From: an uncultured Oscillospiraceae bacterium
Lineage (GTDB): Bacteria; Bacillota; Clostridia; Oscillospirales; Oscillospiraceae
DNA length: 39,022 nt
Assembly: GCA_944387625.1 (NCBI GenBank)
Contig: CALXFQ010000011.1
Coordinates: 1 to 39,022 of the forward strand
Reading direction: 5' to 3'
The notes under the pieces were generated by a model. It was not told the DNA's origin. It did not search any database and saw only the letters and a list, made by a program, of their open reading frames with translations. Positions 33,022 to 39,022 of this stretch are shown piece after piece (the first letter of the stretch is position 1; every line of letters begins with the position of its first letter). Both the position numbers and the translations under genes were made by a program.

Positions 33022-36000
33022 TCAAACGATGGTGAATTGGACCGAGGATACATACATCCCATTCATGTACAGGTCCAGCACGTACTCACCGGGGACGGCA
33101 GGCAGCTGGTCCAGGGCGATCGCGGCCCGATGCCGATACCAGACCTGCCGCCAGGGACGCTCTTGGGCGATCTCCTGGATCAGGGCGTTGCTGCTGTCCC
33201 GGATCACCACGGTGGTGGCGAGAGGCTCGTCGGAAACAGGATAGGTAGCGTTCAGCTGGATCAGCAGCGCGGCAGAGGACCCGGCGGTGAACTGGGTGAC
33301 CGGCGCGTCCGCGTCCAGGTCCGCCGCTGCCCAATTGTCCTTGGCCGGGGTTTGGTGGAGGGACAAGAGCATATCCGCGGCGGTGACATAGAAGCCGGAG
33401 AAGGTATCGGTCTGCACCGGGCCGTAATTGACCTCCTCGCTGAAGAAGGTGATCTCCCCCTGGGGGCAGATCCGGAAGGCATAGGCGCAGCCGGGACTGA
33501 GGACGATCGTGGCCTGCTCCTCCGAACAGGCCAGCCAGATCGGATCGCCGCCGTCGATGGTGTATTCCACCAGCCACCCATCCGCAGGGGCCTGGCCGGT
33601 GTAGGTCCATGTAAGGCCCAAAGACCAGGGGGAGAGCCGCTCCATGGTGAGGTGGGTGACGTTGATCGGGTGGGCGGTAACGGTGGTCTGGGCGCTTTGG
33701 GTCATGCCCTGGGCGGTGACCACCAGGGTATAGCCGGTGGCCTCATCCAGGTCTTCAAACACCGCTTCCGGCGCTTCGGTGGTGATGGTCCGATCATCTC
33801 CGGCATCGTTGTAGATCCGAACAGTCCAGCTTTCAGGGTCGGCGCCTTCCGGCGTTTCCCAGACCAGGGTCAGCTTGCCGTCCTGGTAGGACTGGACCTC
33901 CAGGTCCTGGGCCAGCACCACCTTTTGGGGCGTGAAGCGAAGCTCGTCCGAGCCGGTGACATGGATGCCGCCGGCACTGATAAGGCGGAAGGTGTATTCC
34001 TGGCCCACCGTCAGGCCGGTGATCGTAGTGTGATTGCCGGTGACCTGGACGGTCTGAGGTTCCTGGCCGTCGGCGGAATACTCCACCAGCCAGTCGGTGG
34101 CGGTGGGGACATCGGCGGTGAACAGCAGGACCACCGAGCCGTCCTCAGGGCCGACGGAGGCGGTGAAGTCCAGTACCTGGATCTGGGGCAGGGTGGTGCA
34201 GCTGTCTGAGGTGATGCCCTGGAGCTTGTGATCGCCTTGGATCGTCACACGGACGGTATAGTGGGTGCTGGGGGCAAGCTCGGTGAAGGTGGCGCGGCCG
34301 TCCACCACCTGGGCGCTGAACGTGTTGCCGTAGGTGTCGGTACAGGTCACCGTCAGCAGGGCGCCGTCGGTCTTTGTGTCCACCTGGACCGTGATGCTGG
34401 TATGGTCGGCCTGGAGATGTAAAGCGTCGATGGTTTGAAGATAATGGTTGTGGTAGTACCAGCTTCCGCAGAAGATCGCCACGGCGATCGCCGCCGCCGC
34501 GATCAACAGACCGATCCAGGGCCGCTTCTTTCGCACCGCGCCTGGGGCCGTTCCCTCCGGGGAGGCCGGGGGCGGATCGTCCTGGGCCTCTTCCGCAGGG
34601 CCGTCCGTCTGCTGTTCCGGCGCGGACCCGTCCTCTGTCGGCGCTTGATCTTCCGACGGCAGGTCCTCCTGCGGAGAGGCAGGCACGATCGGAGGGGGGA
34701 TGGGGACATCGATCGGTCCAGGGACCACTACCGGCTCCGGCGCTTCCACCTGCATCAATTCCTCCGCCTGGGCCAGGATCTGGGCAACCTCCGTGGTGAC
34801 CCCTTCCTCCGTCAGCTCGGTGCGGGGGTATAGAGGCTTCTCTTCCGGGGCCGCATCCTCCGCTTCCTCAGTTCCTTCGGCACCTGCCGGGACCTCTTCG
34901 GGACTTTCCACCGGCGCTGTGGTTCCTTCCGGCTCTGCTTCCGGCGCTTCTTCCTCCGGGGCAGATTCGTCCCCCACAGGGGCTTCCTCCGGCAGATCCG
35001 GGGACTGGGACGGATCACCTTCCTCAGCAGGCGGCTGGGGCGGCTCTTCTGGCTCGGCGCTCTCCGGGGGCATCTCCTCCGGCGGCTCCTCGTCGCCGAT
35101 CTGGGAGAGCAGCTGGGCCAGCTCCCGGTCGTTTTCCTCTTCCGTCAGAAATTCCTCCGGCTCTTCCTCCGGCTCCAAGATCGGATCTATCGGCGGCGGG
35201 ATGATGGGGGTGTCATTGACACCGTTGCGCTGCATATAGTCCACCAGGGCCTGGCCCATTTGCCCGGGATCGGCCCATCGGTCCTGAGGATCCGGGGCGC
35301 AGGCCTTCAGAATGATCTCAGCCAGCTCATAGTCCGCGTACATGGGCGGAGGCAGGGGCTGGTCCGCTGGATGATCGTCAGGCGGGAGCTGGCAGTTGTT
35401 GTACAGCTGGTACATCACCAGGCCCAGCGCGTACAGGTCCATGGTCTGGTCCAGGGACGCGTAGGCGTCGTTTACCTCCGGCGGCGTGTACCGGCTCCGA
35501 TAGCGCTCCGGCAGGGAGGCATATTTCAGTGAGGACAGGCCGATCACGCCCAGATCGCCGATGCAGTAGCCCCGGGTGTCGGTCAGGAAGATGTTCTCCG
35601 GCTTCAGGTCCACATACAAATACCCGATCCGGCGGCACTCCGCCAGAGCCGCGCACATATCCAGCCCTAAGTTGATGGCGGACAGGTGGGTCAGCGGCTC
35701 CTGGATCATCTGCCGGGCCAGAGAGCGGCGGTAGGGGCTTAGAAAGTAGATATCATAGCCCACACCATCGTCCATTTTCACCACCTGGCTGGCCTGAAAG
35801 GGGAGGAAGCCGGCCAGCTTGCTCAACTGGCTCAAAACAGAGGCCTCCTTGATCGTGTCTTGGGTCAGATCCTGAAAATAACCCAGGGCCACCAGTTCAT
35901 TTTTGAAGGCACCGGTGAGCAAGAGGGCATCCAGCTGGTCTTGGCTCGCGGGGATGGAAACGATCTTGACCATGTACCGTTCGTCCGTATCCTCCCGAAG

Positions 36001-36090
36001 CGCGGGGCAGCAGCGGACGCCGTGGTGATCGCTGATCGGCTCTCCCATGATGAAGCCATCCAGAAGGGGAGATATCAATTTCGGTTCCAA
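33022..36090 (-). CDS. Atypical Ser/Thr protein kinase-like receptor with fibronectin-III-like ectodomains
   Basis: A 1022-residue single-pass protein. A kinase-like domain spans about 15-290. Lys 42 is the ATP-lysine candidate (YMVKIVS), YVDLKPEN puts the catalytic Asp at 161 and Asn at 166, DLG (179-181) replaces DFG, and PPE (203-205) replaces APE. No glycine-rich loop is visible and HRD reads YVD. A Pro/Glu-rich acidic linker runs from 296 to about 520. A basic stop and one helix follow (about 525-545), then four fibronectin-III-like domains (about 555-890) and a last beta domain. The start is a TTG with AAAGGAGG 11 nt upstream; the first in-frame ATG (36048) would cut the domain edge. 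Active kinase or pseudokinase is undecided. Confidence 0.82.
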   Translation of the reverse strand: MEPKLISPLLDGFIMGEPISDHHGVRCCPALREDTDERYMVKIVSIPASQDQLDALLLTGAFKNELVALGYFQDLTQDTIKEASVLSQLSKLAGFLPFQASQVVKMDDGVGYDIYFLSPYRRSLARQMIQEPLTHLSAINLGLDMCAALAECRRIGYLYVDLKPENIFLTDTRGYCIGDLGVIGLSSLKYASLPERYRSRYTPPEVNDAYASLDQTMDLYALGLVMYQLYNNCQLPPDDHPADQPLPPPMYADYELAEIILKACAPDPQDRWADPGQMGQALVDYMQRNGVNDTPIIPPPIDPILEPEEEPEEFLTEEENDRELAQLLSQIGDEEPPEEMPPESAEPEEPPQPPAEEGDPSQSPDLPEEAPVGDESAPEEEAPEAEPEGTTAPVESPEEVPAGAEGTEEAEDAAPEEKPLYPRTELTEEGVTTEVAQILAQAEELMQVEAPEPVVVPGPIDVPIPPPIVPASPQEDLPSEDQAPTEDGSAPEQQTDGPAEEAQDDPPPASPEGTAPGAVRKKRPWIGLLIAAAAIAVAIFCGSWYYHNHYLQTIDALHLQADHTSITVQVDTKTDGALLTVTCTDTYGNTFSAQVVDGRATFTELAPSTHYTVRVTIQGDHKLQGITSDSCTTLPQIQVLDFTASVGPEDGSVVLLFTADVPTATDWLVEYSADGQEPQTVQVTGNHTTITGLTVGQEYTFRLISAGGIHVTGSDELRFTPQKVVLAQDLEVQSYQDGKLTLVWETPEGADPESWTVRIYNDAGDDRTITTEAPEAVFEDLDEATGYTLVVTAQGMTQSAQTTVTAHPINVTHLTMERLSPWSLGLTWTYTGQAPADGWLVEYTIDGGDPIWLACSEEQATIVLSPGCAYAFRICPQGEITFFSEEVNYGPVQTDTFSGFYVTAADMLLSLHQTPAKDNWAAADLDADAPVTQFTAGSSAALLIQLNATYPVSDEPLATTVVIRDSSNALIQEIAQERPWRQVWYRHRAAIALDQLPAVPGEYVLDLYMNGMYVSSVQFTIV

Positions 36091-36122
36091 CGCGCTGGTC
36101 GCCTCCTTTCGTTCGTCCTTTT

Positions 36123-36151
36123 ATCATAATGGGATCGGCAAGAAAATGCAA
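36123..36151 (-). promoter_or_regulatory. Promoter of the kinase-like receptor gene
   Basis: On the minus strand TTGCAT (36151-36146) and TATGAT (36128-36123) have 17-bp spacing, about 33 bp before the TTG start. The -35 box is the same hexamer as at the aro promoter. Confidence 0.6.
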
Positions 36152-36286
36152 CAGCTTTTTAAGTCTTTTGCCCACGATTCCTGTCGGATCCGGGGAAAGA
36201 CCCGGAGAAAGTCGGGCTTTGTCGATGGACGGGGAGGGCGTTCTTCGGTTTACGATAATTTTTTGTAAATTGTGCGAGGTGGGAGG
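36152..36286. other. Divergent intergenic region between receptor and BIG_2 protein genes
   Basis: It separates two outward promoters and holds an imperfect inverted repeat, AAAGACCCG and CGGGCTTT, near 36196-36220. No gene is seen. Shared regulation of the divergent genes is possible. Confidence 0.4.
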
Positions 36287-36315
36287 TTGTTTTCTTTCCC
36301 ATTCGGTGTTATAAT
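36287..36315 (+). promoter_or_regulatory. Promoter of the zinc-ribbon/BIG_2 protein gene
   Basis: TTGTTT (36287-36292) and TATAAT (36310-36315) are 17 bp apart, with TGT before the -10 (extended -10). Confidence 0.7.
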
Positions 36316-36365
36316 GGCGAGGAAGTAGAGCACGGCAGGTGGTCCTGCCGGAATGGAGGTCAAGG

Positions 36366-37892
36366 ATGAAGAAGATCATTTGCGATGTCTGCGGCACCGA
36401 CTATCCTGAAACAGCGGCACAATGCCCGATCTGCGGCTGTGCCACTACAGGCGGTGAGCAGACGTCTGCCGGAAATAATGAGCCGGAGGCGGCGTCTTCC
36501 TATACATATGTCAAAGGCGGGCGCTTCTCCAAGTCCAACGTCAAGAAGCGTCTGAAAGCCAGCCAGGCCCAGCGGGACGCGGTGGTCCAGCAGCAAAAGC
36601 ACCAGGAGCCTGACGAGGATGATGAAGACGAACCCTACACCGAAGAGAGCGGGATCTCCAACAAGGGCCTGATCGTGATCGTGGTGCTGCTGCTGTTGGC
36701 GATCATTGCCGTGTCCAGCTATATCGCGCTGACTTTGTTCGGCGGCGGAGAACGGGAAGATCCCTCCCAGACCAGCCGGCCCGCGAGCTCCACCAACTCT
36801 TCCACCAATACGGAACAGACCGAGCCTTCTCAGGGCCAGGGCGAGGTCCCCTGCACCGGCCTGACCATCCAGGACAACGCCCTCACCTTCAGCGCCGCCG
36901 GCGCCAGCCAGGCCCTGAAGCTGGTGGTGGAGCCTGCGGATACTACGGATGTGATCACCTTCAGCACCACCGATCCCAATGTGGCCGTGGTGGATGCCAC
37001 CGGCCGGGTCACCGCTGTGGGGACCGGCCGCGCGGAGATCGTGGTCCAGTGCGGCGAATTTGAAGCACGGTGTACCGTGGCCTGTGAGATCGAGCAGACC
37101 ACCGATCCCAGCGAGCCTACCAGCCCCTCCGAGCCTACAGAGCCGCAGCAGATCCTGGAGCTGAACCGGGAGGATTTCACCCTGGACGATGACGACCGGA
37201 CCTGGCAGCTCTACAGCGGCGACATCGATCGCAGCCAGATCGTCTGGTCCAGCGACGATCCCACCGTTGCCACGGTGGAAGACGGACTGGTCACCGCGGT
37301 GGGGAGAGGAAGCACCACCATCCGGGCCAAATACGGCGATCAGGAAGCCACCTGTAAGGTCTATGTACGGCTGACGGAGCCTCAGGAGGAAACGCTGGAG
37401 CTGAACCGGGAGGAGTTCACCCTGTCCCAGGCCGGGGAGACCTGGCAGCTCTACACCGGCGACTTAGACCGGGGCCAGATCACCTGGTCCAGCGACGACC
37501 CTTCCGTCGCCACGGTGGAGGATGGTCTGGTCACGGCCGTTGCCAACGGCGACACCACCATCCGGGCCAAGTACGGCGACCAGGAGGTCACCTGCAAAGT
37601 GTATGTGTCGATCTCTGAGGAGCCGGTCGATCCGGAGGTGACCTTGGTGCTTGATACATACCAGGGCTCCGGCGAGTTCACGCTGAGCCAGATCGGGGAG
37701 ACCCACCAGCTATTCAGCCAGGATAAGAACCCTGGGATCGACCCCAGCCAGATCGCCTGGTCCATCAGCGATACCGCTGTGGCCACGGTGGAAGGCGGCC
37801 TGGTCACCGCCGTGGGTGAAGGCAAGGCCACCATCACCGCAACTTACGGCGGTGAGGAATTCACCTGCATCGTTGAAGTCCGCCTGGGCTGA
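36366..37892 (+). CDS. Zinc-ribbon, single-pass membrane protein with BIG_2 (Ig-like) repeats
   Basis: A 508-residue protein. An N-terminal rubredoxin-like zinc ribbon (Cys 6, 9, 20 and 23) is followed by a basic and then acidic cytoplasmic linker. One membrane helix lies at about 102-123 (GLIVIVVLLLLAIIAVSSYI). A Ser/Thr/Glu-rich stalk leads to four bacterial Ig-like group 2 domains at about 155-238, 264-340, 344-420 and 426-508. Each contains the VATVEDGLVTAVG-like core, divergent in the first. BIG_2 domains usually bind surface polymers or other proteins. GGAGGT precedes the ATG at 36366. It is divergent from the kinase-like receptor, which has the same inside-helix-outside plan. The function is unknown; a partner or decoy of that receptor is speculation. 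Confidence 0.83.
   Translation: MKKIICDVCGTDYPETAAQCPICGCATTGGEQTSAGNNEPEAASSYTYVKGGRFSKSNVKKRLKASQAQRDAVVQQQKHQEPDEDDEDEPYTEESGISNKGLIVIVVLLLLAIIAVSSYIALTLFGGGEREDPSQTSRPASSTNSSTNTEQTEPSQGQGEVPCTGLTIQDNALTFSAAGASQALKLVVEPADTTDVITFSTTDPNVAVVDATGRVTAVGTGRAEIVVQCGEFEARCTVACEIEQTTDPSEPTSPSEPTEPQQILELNREDFTLDDDDRTWQLYSGDIDRSQIVWSSDDPTVATVEDGLVTAVGRGSTTIRAKYGDQEATCKVYVRLTEPQEETLELNREEFTLSQAGETWQLYTGDLDRGQITWSSDDPSVATVEDGLVTAVANGDTTIRAKYGDQEVTCKVYVSISEEPVDPEVTLVLDTYQGSGEFTLSQIGETHQLFSQDKNPGIDPSQIAWSISDTAVATVEGGLVTAVGEGKATITATYGGEEFTCIVEVRLG
37155..37634 (+). repeat. Two tandem 240-bp units encoding BIG_2 domains
   Basis: Units begin at 37155 and 37395 with the same CTGGAGCTGAACCGGGAGGA and are exactly 80 codons long, indicating a fairly recent in-frame duplication. 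A diverged third unit follows from about 37644. Confidence 0.8.
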
Positions 37893-37897
37893 TATAC

Positions 37898-37937
37898 AAA
37901 AAAGGAGCTGCCACGAATGCTGTGGCAGCTCCTTTTT
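37898..37937. terminator. Bidirectional terminator between BIG_2 protein and DUF378 genes
   Basis: A perfect 14-bp stem (37901-37914 with 37922-37935, 7-nt loop) has an A-run before it and a T-run after it, so it can serve both converging genes. Confidence 0.9.
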
Positions 37938-38145
37938 ACGGTTCGCACTCCGGGGCCCGGTCCCGGTGAAACAGCAGCTTGATGCACCACAGTCCCGCAA
38001 GACCGATCAGGGCGTAGACGATCCGGCTGATCAGCTGATCCGAACCGCCGAAGAGCCAGGCCACCAGATCGAATTGGAAAATGCCCACCAGGCCCCAGTT
38101 GGCGCAGCCGATGATGGACAAGATCAGTGCCAGGGTATCCAACAT
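37936..38145 (-). CDS. DUF378 family small membrane protein
   Basis: A 69-residue protein with two predicted membrane helices (about 4-26 and 40-60). It has the DUF378 hallmarks: ALILSIIGCANWGLVGIFQFDLVAWLF, then SRIVYALIGLAGLW. The function of the family is unknown. GGAGG precedes the ATG. Its stop codon lies inside the 3' part of the bidirectional terminator. Confidence 0.88.
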   Translation of the reverse strand: MLDTLALILSIIGCANWGLVGIFQFDLVAWLFGGSDQLISRIVYALIGLAGLWCIKLLFHRDRAPECEP

Positions 38146-38227
38146 ATCCGTTCCTCCGTTCTTGGATCTTACGCCTATATATTCCCCGAAAAGATCCGGA
38201 TCATTCGGAAGAGCCGGGGAAATTCAC

Positions 38228-38255
38228 TTGACTGGCCAGATCGGTGTGGTATAAT
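38228..38255 (+). promoter_or_regulatory. Promoter of the CobW-type GTPase gene
   Basis: TTGACT (38228-38233) and TATAAT (38250-38255) are 16 bp apart, with TGG before the -10 (extended -10). It is the strongest-looking promoter in the window. No Zur-like palindrome was recognised around it. Confidence 0.8.
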
Positions 38256-38291
38256 ATGTTGGATATTTTGAAACAGAAGGTGTTTTTTACA

Positions 38292-39022
38292 ATGACAAAG
38301 ATCGATATCTACAGCGGCTTCCTGGGCGCGGGCAAGACCACGCTCATCAAGAAGATGATCCAGGAGGCCTACACCGGCCAGCAGCTGGTGCTGATCGAGA
38401 ACGAGTTTGGCCAGATCGGCATCGACGGCGGCTTCCTCCAGGACGCGGGCATCAACATCACGGAGATGAACTCCGGGTGCATCTGCTGCTCTCTGGTGGG
38501 CGACTTCGGCAAGGCGCTGGAGCAGGTCCTGCAGACCTATCACCCGGACCGGGTGATCATCGAGCCTTCCGGCGTAGGCAAGCTCTCCGAAGTGATCGCC
38601 GCCGTGCGTAAGGTCACCACCGATCAGGTGGAGCTGGGCTACACGGTGGCGGTGGCGGACGCGGGCAAGGTCAAGGTCTATATGAAGAACTTCGGTGAGT
38701 TCTACAATGACCAGATCGAAACCGCCTCCACCATCGTCCTGTCCCGTACCGACGCCATCCCTCAGGCCAAGCTGGATGGGGCGGTAGAGCTGCTGCGCCA
38801 GCACAATGACCACGCGGCTCTGGTCACCACCCCCTGGAACGAGATCACCGGCGCTCAGCTGGTGGAGGCCATGGAAGGGAAAAACTCCGTGGCGGACACG
38901 CTGGCGGAGCTGGAACAGGAGCACCACTGCTGTCACGGCCACCACCATGACGAGGAGGACGGGGAGCACCACTGCTGTCACGGCCATCACCATGATGAGG
39001 AAGAGGGCGAGCACCACTGCTG
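38292..39022 (+). CDS. CobW/G3E-family GTPase, putative metallochaperone (3' end outside window)
   Basis: 243 codons are present and the frame is open at the right edge. A P-loop GFLGAGKTT lies near residue 9, the Glu-rich IENEFGQIGIDG follows, and the metal-binding CxCC motif GCICCSL lies at about 60. IIEPSGVG and the G4-like SRTD complete the GTPase. G3E proteins use GTP to insert or deliver Zn, Co or Ni. From 38919 the sequence enters a His/Cys/Asp/Glu-rich tail of 15-residue repeats. The C-terminal CobW domain is not seen before this tail, which may make it a short CobW-like or UreG/HypB-like variant. AAGGTG precedes the ATG. Confidence 0.87.
   Translation, partial: MTKIDIYSGFLGAGKTTLIKKMIQEAYTGQQLVLIENEFGQIGIDGGFLQDAGINITEMNSGCICCSLVGDFGKALEQVLQTYHPDRVIIEPSGVGKLSEVIAAVRKVTTDQVELGYTVAVADAGKVKVYMKNFGEFYNDQIETASTIVLSRTDAIPQAKLDGAVELLRQHNDHAALVTTPWNEITGAQLVEAMEGKNSVADTLAELEQEHHCCHGHHHDEEDGEHHCCHGHHHDEEEGEHHC
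38919..39022 (+). repeat. 45-bp tandem repeat encoding a His/Cys metal-binding tail
   Basis: Units at 38919-38963 and 38964-39008 and a partial unit from 39009 each encode EHHCCHGHHHDEE(D/E)G. Each unit has five histidines and two adjacent cysteines. The array continues past the window edge. Confidence 0.9.

Overview
The window looks like chromosome from a high-GC, strictly anaerobic Firmicute of the Clostridia, most likely Oscillospiraceae-like. The reasons are AGGAGG-type ribosome sites, a Bacillus-type LexA box, a YolD/UvrX-type repair pair, a YfhO protein and the HydE/HydG/HydF maturases of [FeFe]-hydrogenase. Genus-level placement is a guess. Genes are tightly packed, often with 1-20 nt overlaps. 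Five TATAAT boxes carry an extended TGn element.

Region 1 (1-7000). A HAD-phosphatase C-terminal remnant and AT-richer debris come first. A patatin-like lipase and a GNAT acetyltransferase follow, converging on a shared terminator. Next is a minus-strand pair, an SPFH membrane protein and a small ribbon-helix-helix (RHH) protein, whose promoter lies inside a 24-bp palindrome. A plus-strand run follows: ComM/YifB ATPase, ThiI, PncC (CinA C-terminal domain) and a GtrA membrane protein.

Region 2 (7000-13080). A MacB/FtsX-type ABC exporter has a permease with a very long coiled coil. A convergent ABC-2 ATPase/permease pair follows, with visibly lower GC than its surroundings.

Region 3 (13080-21250). 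One minus-strand operon encodes the whole chorismate pathway plus the Phe and Tyr branches, in transcription order aroF, tyrA, aroB, aroA, aroC, pheA, aroE-aroK (fused) and aroQ. Its leader encodes a 22-residue peptide with 8 Phe/Tyr residues, followed by a strong intrinsic terminator directly before aroF. This is the layout of ribosome-mediated attenuation responding to charged tRNA-Phe and tRNA-Tyr, and it is the most interesting regulatory feature here.

Region 4 (21340-29500). A UvrD/PcrA-like helicase is followed by a LexA-box-controlled Y-family polymerase and YolD partner. Then come hydE-hydG-hydF, without a hydrogenase structural gene, and an intergenic element of five stacked hairpins with two identical 27-bp copies.

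Region 5 (29500-39022). A large YfhO-type membrane protein and a PH-domain protein come first. An atypical Ser/Thr-kinase-like receptor with an acidic Pro/Glu linker, one membrane helix and fibronectin-III-like ectodomains follows. Divergent from it is a zinc-ribbon membrane protein with Ig-like (BIG_2) ectodomains. The window ends with a DUF378 protein and a CobW-type GTPase that runs off the right edge inside a His/Cys-rich 15-residue tandem repeat.
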